The notes under the pieces: model-generated
The model's database searches: none
What the model was told of the DNA's origin: nothing
What the model saw: only the letters and a program-made list of their open reading frames with translations
DNA from: Liquorilactobacillus mali KCTC 3596 = DSM 20444
GTDB taxonomy: Bacteria > Bacillota > Bacilli > Lactobacillales > Lactobacillaceae
Direction: 5' to 3'
NCBI RefSeq assembly: GCF_000260415.1
Contig: NZ_BACP01000020.1
Location: 1 to 63,582 of the forward strand
Length of the DNA: 63,582 nt
Shown: positions 1 through 7,545 of the stretch, one piece after another
Layout: every line of letters starts with the position of its first letter
How positions within the stretch are numbered: the first letter of the stretch is position 1
Program-made: the position numbers and the translations under genes

Positions 1-17
1 CAGCATGACTTCAATAG

Positions 18-179
18 TTATTCTTGATCATTTTTTTCTTGGTTCATGCGCTGCTTTTTCAGAGCTTGAGTATGGTCGCTTAAAAAGAAGCCCTGCCATT
101 TGCGCATACCACGATCTTGATAAAAATTCTTGAAGAAGTATTCGGCAAAAGCATCATCGATTTTTTCTTTATCATTCAA
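18..179 (-). CDS. small YolD-motif protein of the polymerase operon (53 aa)
   Basis: This is a 53-residue protein read from a TTG start preceded by AAGGAG, and the ribosome site and reading frame are clear. Residues about 22-37 read DRGMRKWQGFFLSDHT, which matches the conserved core of the YolD family (DRGMxKWxxFxLxEH). YolD-like proteins are commonly encoded next to UmuC/UvrX-type Y-family polymerases in Firmicutes, and here the gene is third in such an operon. The start overlaps the stop of the upstream gene by a few bases, so translation is probably coupled. The usual family length is about 100 residues, so this is a short form; the rest of the domain may have been lost. The molecular function is unknown. 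Confidence 0.72.
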   Translation of the reverse strand: MNDKEKIDDAFAEYFFKNFYQDRGMRKWQGFFLSDHTQALKKQRMNQEKNDQE

Positions 180-520
180 TCTTTTACACTCCTTTTATAT
201 GAAATTAATTGATTTGTACTAGGCCAACGTTGGTTTTCAAACAGAACAAAATTAATAGTTAACTGCGTTTCTTGCTGCAGCTCCTTGATCAAATTCTCAA
301 GATAATCTAAGCTATAGCACTTGATGCGATGTAATGGGATAGAACGACTAAAATGCTTTGGTTTAAAGATATTAAAGAAAAAATTAAAAGTGTGATCAAA
401 TCTATCATTAACTACAAGGATATAATAACGAGCCTTTATACCTGGTTTAAAGTATTTCTTGACTTGTTTTAAAATATAGTGTGCTTCTTGTACTGAATTA
501 TTCAAATGAATTTCCTCCAT
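176..520 (-). CDS. uncharacterised protein in the SOS polymerase operon (114 aa)
   Basis: I do not recognise the family of this 114-residue protein. It has no signal peptide or membrane segment and is rich in basic and aromatic residues. It starts at ATG after TAGGAGGACATA. Its start lies inside the 3' end of the polymerase gene (23-bp overlap), and its end overlaps the TTG start of the small YolD-motif gene, so the three genes form one tightly coupled unit. By position it could be an accessory factor of the polymerase or the missing part of a split YolD-type protein, but the sequence alone does not decide this. Confidence 0.6.
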   Translation of the reverse strand: MEEIHLNNSVQEAHYILKQVKKYFKPGIKARYYILVVNDRFDHTFNFFFNIFKPKHFSRSIPLHRIKCYSLDYLENLIKELQQETQLTINFVLFENQRWPSTNQLISYKRSVKD

Positions 521-1793
521 TATGTCCTCCTACAAGACTTTGTCGTTGGATGAAAGTTCCACCCTTTAGCAGGCTGTTTGCATACATGATTGCTTCTACT
601 CCAAATCGCTCACGAATCCGGTCAATTAAGCTATTAAACATGATTTTCTTAAGCTGTAGATTGGTATTCTCGAAGAGACTTAATTGATCACCCAGTTTTG
701 GACTTAACTGACTATAAGAGATGGCAACATGACGAATTGGTTCACCTTGCCAAAAACTACGGAATATAAATAAGAGCTGTTCTGTCAATAATTGAGTATT
801 ATCCGTAGGTAAAATCTTTAATTCATGAGCAAAACCGCTATAACCGTGTTCAATACTACTTAAGGAAAAGCCTATTCCCAAGTGAACACAACCAGTAACT
901 CTGCCAATATGTCTAATTCGTGCTGCAACTTGTTGTCCAATCTCCTTTATAACGACTTCAATTTCAGATTGCTTTATGTAATCTCGTGGTAAAACCTGAG
1001 AGTTACCAACACTAGGATTTTTAACGTTCAAAAATTCGCAAAGGTTACTGCGATCAATTCCCCAAGCTAATGCAAATAGCTGAGTTCCGATAATGCCGAA
1101 TTCTTTTTTAAGCCTAAATGGATTGGTATGTGCTAAATCAAAGAGGCTATTAATAGAAAGTTTTTTCAATCTTTTTGCAGTCTTCTTACCTATACTCCAA
1201 AAAGATGTTAATTCGGTAATATTCCAAAATTTAGAGCCAAAATTGTCATAACTAACCTTAGATATTAAGAGGGGAGACTTTTTTGCGTAGATATCAAGGG
1301 CCAGCTTAGCTTGAATAGGATTTTCTCCAATGCCGATAGTAGTATAGAGCCCGGTTTCTTTACGGACTGTTTTCTGAATCAAGCGTGCAACTTCAAGTGG
1401 AGAAGAACCAAACAGTTTCCATGAATGAGTTAAATCAAGAATTGATTCGTCAATTGAATAAGGATAGAGATCTGTTTCTGCAACAAAACGATTAAAAATC
1501 TTATTAATTACTAGGTTTTTTTCAATATATAAATTCATTCTTGGGGGCACAACCAATAATTTTGGATCATCAGGTAAGTCATAGTGACGATCCACATTTT
1601 TAATGTTAAAGATCCGTTTTGCACTTGGAGATGCTGCAAGGACTAGTCCACCATTTGTATTTTTCTGCTCGGACATTACCACTAGGACAGATTTAAGTGG
1701 ATTTAGTCCACGTTTAATACTTTCAACGCTTGCATAGAAAGATTTATTATCGATCATGAAGAATACTCCATGAGGCTCATCTTGATAATTCAT
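498..1793 (-). CDS. Y-family translesion DNA polymerase, UmuC/UvrX type
   Basis: This 431-residue protein is an error-prone polymerase that copies past damaged bases. The first metal-binding aspartate is D15 in FFMIDNKSFYASVE. The catalytic pair D115-E116 lies in YSIDESILDLTH, and helix-hairpin-helix-like sequence follows near residues 190-215. Residues 370-374 read QLSLF, a standard beta-clamp-binding peptide, so the protein should dock on the sliding clamp. It starts at ATG after GGAGGTG. Length and motifs fit the UvrX/YqjW group of Firmicutes rather than DinB (about 350-360 residues). It is the first gene of a three-gene operon, and a LexA-type box lies in its promoter, so it is likely induced by DNA damage. 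Confidence 0.93.
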   Translation of the reverse strand: MNYQDEPHGVFFMIDNKSFYASVESIKRGLNPLKSVLVVMSEQKNTNGGLVLAASPSAKRIFNIKNVDRHYDLPDDPKLLVVPPRMNLYIEKNLVINKIFNRFVAETDLYPYSIDESILDLTHSWKLFGSSPLEVARLIQKTVRKETGLYTTIGIGENPIQAKLALDIYAKKSPLLISKVSYDNFGSKFWNITELTSFWSIGKKTAKRLKKLSINSLFDLAHTNPFRLKKEFGIIGTQLFALAWGIDRSNLCEFLNVKNPSVGNSQVLPRDYIKQSEIEVVIKEIGQQVAARIRHIGRVTGCVHLGIGFSLSSIEHGYSGFAHELKILPTDNTQLLTEQLLFIFRSFWQGEPIRHVAISYSQLSPKLGDQLSLFENTNLQLKKIMFNSLIDRIRERFGVEAIMYANSLLKGGTFIQRQSLVGGHNGGNSFE

Positions 1794-1814
1794 AATAACA
1801 CCTCCGTTTTTTTA

Positions 1815-1843
1815 ATTATACAAACATGTGTTCGCTTTTTCAA
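1815..1843 (-). promoter_or_regulatory. SOS promoter with LexA box in the spacer
   Basis: Reading leftward there is a -35 TTGAAA (1838-1843), a 17-base spacer and a -10 TATAAT (1815-1820). The spacer contains CGAACACATGTTTG (1821-1834), which fits the Gram-positive LexA consensus CGAACRNRYGTTYG. LexA bound here would cover the polymerase binding site. The promoter lies about 20 bases upstream of the UmuC-like gene. Confidence 0.85.
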
Positions 1844-1894
1844 GAGGATATGAAATAAAAATTTCAACTGAATTTGGTAGTTTCTGCAGAAGGA

Positions 1895-1995
1895 GAGGAG
1901 AAGTGGGGTAAAAGTTAAATTTTGAATGGTCATGTTCATTTATTCCTTATAAACGTGTTCTATAACTGAAAGTTCTTTGTCTAATCTCGAATTTT
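1895..1995 (-). repeat. intergenic repeat copy R1, degenerate
   Basis: Read on the minus strand, this stretch carries AATTCGAGATTAGAC, then GAACACGTTTATAAGGAATAAAT, then a weak hairpin, the same order as the full copy near 56.9 kb. It follows the leftward glycosyltransferase gene in the same orientation. The hairpin arms have diverged, so terminator activity from this copy is doubtful. Confidence 0.6.
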
Positions 1996-2032
1996 ACTGG
2001 TTTATGCCACACACTCAGTTATTTTTAATACA

Positions 2033-2084
2033 AAATAAATAGGACTGAATCAAAAATTGAATTTTGATCCAGTCCCCCTATTTA
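2033..2084. terminator. hairpin of the dispersed repeat family, terminator-like
   Basis: GGACTG (2042-2047) pairs with CAGTCC (2070-2075), and TCAAAA pairs with TTTTGA inside. AAATAAATAG flanks the left side and CTATTTA the right side. It belongs to the hairpin family found downstream of other genes in the window. It lies 3' of the leftward gene at 2208-3140 and can end its transcription. The rest of 1844-2207 holds only this hairpin and copy R1. Confidence 0.6.
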
Positions 2085-2207
2085 CTACCTATATCACACT
2101 ACTTTCAGATGGATTCTGTAAAAAAGATATTTATTTTATAAAATTAATTTGTTGAACTCAGCCATTTTTTAGAAAAATTTTCACAAAAAAGGAATTGAGA
2201 ATAAATA

Positions 2208-3140
2208 TTATTTTTCCTCTTTAACTATATATAGTGGTCTATTTTTTACTTCTAAGTAAATATTGCCAATATACTTGCCAACGATGCCCAAACAAAGTAG
2301 TTGCAGTCCACCTAAGCCAACAATTATAGTAACTAACGAGGCCCAGCCATCTACGCTACCCCCATAAAAGATCTTACGGGCAATAATAAAAAGCATAAAA
2401 AGTATTGACAACGCAAAGGTAAAAAAACCTATAAAAGAGGCAAACAAAAGGGGTACATCCGAAAAATTTACAATACCTTCGATTGAATAGCGAAAAAGTT
2501 TCCAGAAGGACCAAGAGGTGTTGCCTGCGACACGATCACGATTTTCATACTCTAAATACTTTGTTTTAAATCCAATCCAATTAAAGATACCCTTTGAAAA
2601 ACGGTTATATTCACCCATTTCCAAGATTGAATTGACAACTTTACGAGTCATTAAGCGGTAATCTCTGACACCTTGAACCATTGGAACATCAGAGATTTTG
2701 TTCATTAGTTTATAAAAAAGAATGGAGAAAAATGAACGGATAGGTGGTTCTCCTTTACGGTTTACTCGACGAGTTCCGACAATTTCATAACCTTCATCTA
2801 AAATTCCCGAGAGCATCAGCGGAAGTTGCTCTGGAGGATCTTGTAAATCAGCGTCCATAACTGCAACTAAATCTCCTGTAGCTGTTTTAAGACCTGCATA
2901 GAGTGCAGCTTCTTTACCAAAATTTCTGGAAAATGAAACGAAATGAACATTTTGTGGATTTTTTTCATTTAAGTCCTGCAACTCCGGAAGTGTATTATCA
3001 CTTGAACCATCATCGATAAAAATATATTCCAAAGAGTAATTACGCAGTCGTGGAATAAGAGCATTAACAGCTTGATAAAATAAAGGAATTGATTCTTGTT
3101 CATTAAAACAAGGTACTATGATAGAAATCTTTTTAGTCAT
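2208..3140 (-). CDS. GT2 glycosyltransferase, GtrB/CsbB/DPM1-like membrane enzyme
   Basis: This 310-residue protein likely transfers a sugar from a nucleotide sugar to undecaprenyl phosphate at the inner face of the membrane. The N-terminal domain has VPCFNEQE (residues 9-16), DDGSSD (43-48) and DADLQDPPEQ (96-105), the nucleotide- and metal-binding motifs of family GT2. Two membrane helices follow at about 228-252 and 264-288, as in GtrB and CsbB. It stands alone, with no flippase or acceptor transferase beside it. A paralogue, broken by frameshifts, lies near 45 kb. The substrate sugar cannot be read from the sequence. The gene appears intact. Confidence 0.88.
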   Translation of the reverse strand: MTKKISIIVPCFNEQESIPLFYQAVNALIPRLRNYSLEYIFIDDGSSDNTLPELQDLNEKNPQNVHFVSFSRNFGKEAALYAGLKTATGDLVAVMDADLQDPPEQLPLMLSGILDEGYEIVGTRRVNRKGEPPIRSFFSILFYKLMNKISDVPMVQGVRDYRLMTRKVVNSILEMGEYNRFSKGIFNWIGFKTKYLEYENRDRVAGNTSWSFWKLFRYSIEGIVNFSDVPLLFASFIGFFTFALSILFMLFIIARKIFYGGSVDGWASLVTIIVGLGGLQLLCLGIVGKYIGNIYLEVKNRPLYIVKEEK

Positions 3141-3318
3141 CTAATATTGTCTCCAATCAATATGATTGCTCCGTTAATTATAACGTTAAAGCGATTATAA
3201 CTCAATATTTGTAAATCTTTTTTAAGTTATTCGGTAGGCTTTTAGTAAGTATTATTCAATCAATAGAATTCTAATATTGTTAAGCATGCGGAAAAATAGC
3301 CAACAATAATAGCCTTAT

Positions 3319-3347
3319 TTGACTTATTGTTCGGTAAATATGATAAA
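3319..3347 (+). promoter_or_regulatory. probable promoter of the deoxyribosyltransferase gene
   Basis: TTGACT (3319-3324) is followed after 17 bases by GATAAA (3342-3347), about 45 bases before the start codon. The -10 is only a fair match, so this is a moderate call. Confidence 0.45.
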
Positions 3348-3391
3348 ATGACCTTACGATAAATTTATTTTCAAATTGAAGGAGTATTTTA

Positions 3392-3916
3392 ATGACACAA
3401 TTCAACAATGCATTTGCACTAGGAGATAATGTTAACGATTTACCGATGCCACCTGTAAAAGTTTATATTGGATGCTCTTGGTTTAATGAGCAACAACGCG
3501 AACATTTAAAAAAGGGATTGGCTGCAATTGAGGCCAATCCAAGTATTTCAAGGAAGTATTCACATTTTCCACTTGATTTTCAATATAAAGGGTTGGATGT
3601 TGCCGAACATCCGGAGTTATTGCACGATGTCGAGTGGCAAGCGAGGACTTTCAATTCTGATATTGAAGGGATTATTGGCTCAGATTTGTGCTTGATGCTT
3701 TATCTACCAAGCTTTCCCGATGATGGTGGAGCTTTTGAATTAGGTTATGCAAAAGGGATTGGTAAACAGTCAGTTATAGTTGTCCCTGACAATGACACGG
3801 ATAACTTGAACTTGATGTTGGCATACGGTGTAACACGTGTTATTAAAATGTCTGAATTGAATACTTTTGATTTTAGACATGTTCATGCTGGTACATACAA
3901 AGGATTTGTTCACTAA
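3392..3916 (+). CDS. nucleoside 2-deoxyribosyltransferase
   Basis: This 174-residue enzyme moves 2-deoxyribose between nucleobases in deoxynucleoside salvage, a reaction typical of lactobacilli that depend on nucleoside salvage. KVYIGCSWF (residues 23-31) begins the Rossmann-like core. DDGGAFELGYAKG contains the predicted nucleophile E116, and family members form hexamers. The preferred base cannot be told from the sequence. The N-terminus is about 20 residues longer than in the classic lactobacillus enzymes. The ATG start follows GGAG at good spacing. It is a single gene with its own promoter. Confidence 0.9.
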   Translation: MTQFNNAFALGDNVNDLPMPPVKVYIGCSWFNEQQREHLKKGLAAIEANPSISRKYSHFPLDFQYKGLDVAEHPELLHDVEWQARTFNSDIEGIIGSDLCLMLYLPSFPDDGGAFELGYAKGIGKQSVIVVPDNDTDNLNLMLAYGVTRVIKMSELNTFDFRHVHAGTYKGFVH

Positions 3917-3951
3917 TAGCAGTTAATCTGTATATATGAGGTGTTTTTCAA

Positions 3952-4590
3952 ATAACAAAAAAACTAAACGATAATATAAGAGAAAAAGAAATAAAAAGAT
4001 GGCTGCTTCCAATAGGTAGCCTAGTCGTATTTGTCGGGATTATGATATTGGTTAAGCTTAATAATTCAATGATTTTACATGTGGATTATGAGGTCCTAAA
4101 TTGGATGACATATCTTCAAAAAAAGGATGTTATTGATTTTTTCTATATGTTAGCACGCATATTTTCACCTGTCTTAGTAATCATATACATGGGTGTTTTG
4201 ATGTTTCCATTGCTTAGGAGAAAAACAGCTTTACCACTTCTAGAAGTTATAACAGGTTATATTTTAATGGAGCTTATCAAGAATCATGTTGCACGTTCTC
4301 GTCCGGCTGATATGCTTGTGCATGCATTTGGATATAGTTTTCCTAGTGCACATACATTTGAGATAGTACTTGTTTCACTTGTGGTGTTACGGATAGCAAA
4401 AAAGATGATATACAATAAAAAGTTGCTGTACTCGACCCATGTAACATTATTTTTGGTGATTACCTTAGTTATCTTTTCGCGACTATACCTGCAGGTTCAC
4501 TTTCTTTCGGATGTGACAGCTGGGGTATTCTTAGCGTTGAGTTGGCATGGAATTTGGGGAAACGTTATAGAAAAATTAACAAAGAAATAG
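3952..4590 (+). CDS. PAP2-family membrane phosphatase, probable ATA start
   Basis: This membrane phosphatase carries the full PAP2 signature: KNHVARSRP, then FPSAHTFE (PSGH with Gly changed to Ala), then SRLYLQVHFLSD. The likely substrate is a lipid phosphate such as undecaprenyl pyrophosphate or phosphatidate. The first ATG (4042) lies inside the first membrane helix and lacks a good ribosome site. The open frame continues upstream to an ATA at 3952, placed 8 bases after GAGGTG. From there the protein starts (M)TKKLND and gains a complete first helix (LLPIGSLVVFVGIMILV). No ATG, GTG or TTG exists in this frame between 3940 and 4042. Either ATA is used as a start or an ATG has mutated. Confidence 0.78.
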   Translation: MTKKLNDNIREKEIKRWLLPIGSLVVFVGIMILVKLNNSMILHVDYEVLNWMTYLQKKDVIDFFYMLARIFSPVLVIIYMGVLMFPLLRRKTALPLLEVITGYILMELIKNHVARSRPADMLVHAFGYSFPSAHTFEIVLVSLVVLRIAKKMIYNKKLLYSTHVTLFLVITLVIFSRLYLQVHFLSDVTAGVFLALSWHGIWGNVIEKLTKK

Positions 4591-4658
4591 CGTAATTATT
4601 AAATTTAGGATATTTTTTAGCAGCTGAAATCATAGAATAAGAATTATTGTCTTCTTTT

Positions 4659-4667
4659 TGATATAAT
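4659..4667 (+). promoter_or_regulatory. extended -10 promoter element
   Basis: TGATATAAT fits the extended -10 pattern TGnTATAAT, 58 bases before the start of the small membrane-protein gene. No strong -35 is seen. Confidence 0.45.
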
Positions 4668-4725
4668 TAATTTGGATAGAAAAGTAAGAATTCTGAATTA
4701 ATATATTAGAGGGGAGAGCAAGAAG

Positions 4726-4923
4726 ATGTCTGCATTTCAAAACGTTCTAATTACAGTTTCAATCATTGCATTAATTGTCATGCTGGTACTGATACTGGGA
4801 CTCTCTTGGGGAATGTCGTTTCAAGCTGTTGTAGTGGGTGGAGTAACCTGTTTTGCTATCGCGGTAGTTTCGACAGTAATTGCACTGTGCATTGGTGTGG
4901 TAGGTATTTTCTCACGGGATTAA
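4726..4923 (+). CDS. small two-helix membrane protein (65 aa)
   Basis: This 65-residue protein has two hydrophobic segments (residues about 8-30 and 34-62) joined by a short glycine-containing turn. There are no charged catalytic motifs. The ATG start follows GAGGGGAGAG at good spacing, and the gene is framed by its own promoter element and a strong terminator, so it is likely a real monocistronic gene. I do not recognise the family, and its function is unknown. Confidence 0.65.
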   Translation: MSAFQNVLITVSIIALIVMLVLILGLSWGMSFQAVVVGGVTCFAIAVVSTVIALCIGVVGIFSRD

Positions 4924-4943
4924 AGAAGTTACATAGAAAGAAT

Positions 4944-4989
4944 GAGGGTGTAAGAAGAATTCTAATTCTTCTGTGACACTCTTTTTTTT
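4944..4989 (+). terminator. Rho-independent terminator
   Basis: An arm containing AGAAGAATT pairs with AATTCTTCT, extended by GAGGGTGT opposite GACACTC, and is followed by eight Ts. It ends the small membrane-protein transcript. Confidence 0.85.
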
Positions 4990-5083
4990 CTAAAAATGTT
5001 ATTATTCAGTAATTTGCTATTAAATATCATAAGAATAAGCATATGATTACTTTGAATAAAAAAGTTGAATAAATAATAAGCGT

Positions 5084-6097
5084 ATGAGATACTTTTCACA
5101 AAATCTAGGAAATGAAGTGAGCCCAGTGGAAAAATTTGATTTGCAAGATGTTGAAAAGGCATTTGAGAGGATAAAACCATATTTAAGAACAACTCCCGTA
5201 GTTGAGTCACTTTTTTTAAATAGTAATGAAAGAGAATATTTTTATAAATTGGAATCCCTCCAAACGGTTAGAAGTTTTAAAATTCGCGGTGCTTTGAATA
5301 AAATATTGAGCTTGACGAATTTGGAAAAAAAGAAGGGCGTAGTTACTATTTCATCTGGTAATCATGGAATTGCAACAGCCTATGCCAGTCAATTGCTGGG
5401 TATTGAAAAAGTAGAAGTTATTGTGCCAATAGGAACACCAAAAAATAAAATCGAAAAAATTGAACAATTTGGTGGACAAGTTAAACAAATAGGTAAGAAT
5501 TACGATGAGGCTCATATTCAAGGCATGAAATATGTTAGGAAGAGTGAAATGAACTATATTGACTCTTATTACTCTGATCCTCTGATTTATAGCGGCCAAG
5601 GTACGATTACTTTAGAATTGATTCAACAACTTCCACTAGTGGATACAATTGTTATACCAATTGGGGGAGGAAGTTTAATTACTGGAATTGCGGTCGCAGC
5701 TAAAAGTATTAATCCCGCAATAAGAATAATTGGAGTTCAAACCGCTGCTTGTCCTGCAATGATTAAATCAATTGAAGAAAGAAAATTTTATGAAGAATAT
5801 CCAACTAAGGATTCAATCTGCGAATCACTTGTAGGAGGAATTGGAAGATTGAGTTATGAAATGCTTCCTTCATATGTTGATGAGTTGATAGAAGTTGATG
5901 AGGCGGATATCGCCGCCGCTGTTACATTCATGGCAAAAAAAGAGAAGATTATTGCTGAGCCGGGAAGTTGTACAACGATCGCTGCAATTAGAAAATATGG
6001 TGAGAAGATTGGCGGAAAGACAGTTGTTGCAATAATTTCAGGGGGAAATATTGATGAGCAATTATTTTATAATCTCCTAGCAAAAAATAAGGAATGA
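5084..6097 (+). CDS. threonine/serine dehydratase-like PLP enzyme
   Basis: This 337-residue fold-type II PLP enzyme is most like catabolic threonine ammonia-lyase, which converts threonine to 2-oxobutyrate and ammonia. SFKIRGALNK holds the PLP lysine, SSGNHGIATA is the substrate loop, and GGGSLITGIA is the phosphate-binding glycine loop. There is no C-terminal ACT regulatory domain, so feedback by isoleucine is not expected. The ATG at 5084 has no good ribosome site. A GTG at 5117 preceded by AGGAA would start the protein at MSPVEKFDL and fits family N-termini better. A serine racemase or related role cannot be excluded. Confidence 0.82.
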   Translation: MRYFSQNLGNEVSPVEKFDLQDVEKAFERIKPYLRTTPVVESLFLNSNEREYFYKLESLQTVRSFKIRGALNKILSLTNLEKKKGVVTISSGNHGIATAYASQLLGIEKVEVIVPIGTPKNKIEKIEQFGGQVKQIGKNYDEAHIQGMKYVRKSEMNYIDSYYSDPLIYSGQGTITLELIQQLPLVDTIVIPIGGGSLITGIAVAAKSINPAIRIIGVQTAACPAMIKSIEERKFYEEYPTKDSICESLVGGIGRLSYEMLPSYVDELIEVDEADIAAAVTFMAKKEKIIAEPGSCTTIAAIRKYGEKIGGKTVVAIISGGNIDEQLFYNLLAKNKE

Positions 6098-6194
6098 GCT
6101 ATGTTCCACATATGCTGAAGTGTAATACTAACCTAATTTTGATAATACTAGTATAACCAAATAGTACTCATTAATAATGAGATGGGGGTATTTA

Positions 6195-7367
6195 ATGAAA
6201 AGTAATAAATGGATCCGTTTTTTGGGTGGCAAAAGTCTAATATTCACGTTGTTCGTTTTAGGGATGATAGCTGCTGTTATTTTTCTTTACAGCAAAGTAG
6301 CATTTATGTTTGAACCTCTTGCTGTCGTCTTCTCGACAATAATGCCACCAGTCATTGTAGGGTTGATTCTGTATTACTTAATAAATCCGCTTGTTAAATT
6401 ACTGGAAAAGTATGTTAAACGTACTTGGATAATAGTCATTATTTATGTCATAATATTAGCATTATTGATTTTTGGAGGAATTGAATTAATTATTGCTGCT
6501 AGAAATCAGGCTATTGATTTAGTCAAGCATTTTCCTGATATTTTGCAGAGCTTTGAAAAAAATGTAGATAGCGTAACTTCTAATTTTCCATATACAAATG
6601 AGTTAAAACAACTGCAAGACTCACTAAATTTATCAAGTACGAAAATAAGCAAGTTTATAGAGAGTTATTTGCAGAGTGGTGCAGAGGGCTTTGGGGGCGT
6701 ATTCTCAATAATCTCTACCTTATTATTGGCGGTTATAACTGGCCCAATAATAGCGTTTTTCTTACTGCAAGATAAAGAAAAGTTTTTTAAGACTAGTAAA
6801 AAATTGGTTCCGCCAGTTTTTCGTGCTGACTTTACGGAGTTTGCCAAGATAGTTGACCAGCAAATTGGGGGATATTTGAAGGGACAAATTGCGGTATCTG
6901 CAATTCTAGGAATAATCTACTGGCCATGTTTTATGGTAATGGGAATTAAATATGCTGGTACTCTGGCATTGGTAGCTGGAATTTTGAGTATTATTCCATA
7001 CATTGGTTCTTTTGCAGCTTTTGTTCCGGGTTTAATCATTGCCTTCCAATCTTCATTTATGATGGCTGTCATTTTCGTAATTGTATGGTTTGTGGTGCAA
7101 TTTCTGCATGGTCAGTTCATCGTTCCTAAGATTATGGGAAATAACTTACAACTGCATCCAATTACAGTGTTACTCGTATTGTTGGTAATGGGAGATATGC
7201 TAGGAATCATTGGCGTGATTTTTGGAATTCCGATTTATTGTTTTATCAAGGCAATAACAATTTACTTGTTTAGAAAATTTAAGAAAAGGTATAATCGATT
7301 TTACGGTGAATTTGGGCAATACGAAGATACTAAGTTCTCAAAAGAAGATTATTTAGATAAGAAATAA
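6195..7367 (+). CDS. AI-2E family (YdbI/PerM-like) membrane permease
   Basis: This 390-residue polytopic membrane protein belongs to the AI-2E transporter family (formerly UPF0118). The topology is characteristic: paired helices near residues 10-60, a helix near 70-95, a soluble stretch around 100-160, then further helices to about 360, with a charged C-terminal tail. The family includes exporters of small signals and sodium/proton antiporters, and the substrate cannot be inferred here. I choose ATG 6195 because GATGGGGGT precedes it at normal spacing; the in-frame ATG at 6177 overlaps that ribosome site. It is a single gene followed by repeat copy R2. Confidence 0.85.
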   Translation: MKSNKWIRFLGGKSLIFTLFVLGMIAAVIFLYSKVAFMFEPLAVVFSTIMPPVIVGLILYYLINPLVKLLEKYVKRTWIIVIIYVIILALLIFGGIELIIAARNQAIDLVKHFPDILQSFEKNVDSVTSNFPYTNELKQLQDSLNLSSTKISKFIESYLQSGAEGFGGVFSIISTLLLAVITGPIIAFFLLQDKEKFFKTSKKLVPPVFRADFTEFAKIVDQQIGGYLKGQIAVSAILGIIYWPCFMVMGIKYAGTLALVAGILSIIPYIGSFAAFVPGLIIAFQSSFMMAVIFVIVWFVVQFLHGQFIVPKIMGNNLQLHPITVLLVLLVMGDMLGIIGVIFGIPIYCFIKAITIYLFRKFKKRYNRFYGEFGQYEDTKFSKEDYLDKK

Positions 7368-7385
7368 TTATCTCTGGTACTTTTT

Positions 7386-7460
7386 AAGGAACACGTTTAT
7401 CTGGAATAATTAAAGGAGTCAAGTCTCAAAAATTAATTTTTGACTTGGCTCCTTTATTTC
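7386..7460 (+). terminator. intergenic repeat copy R2 with terminator hairpin
   Basis: GGAACACGTTTATCTGGAAT is followed by a hairpin, GGAGTCAAGTC (from 7415) pairing with GACTTGGCTCC (to 7452), then TTTATTT. It sits between two convergent genes and can act in both directions. The order of elements matches the other copies in the window. Confidence 0.75.
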
Positions 7461-7545
7461 GTATTAGTATGCAAGTTTTCCTACTTTATACCACGTTTTT
7501 TTCTAATAGTCAGATATCAAGCATAGTTGACTATCACTATACTTT

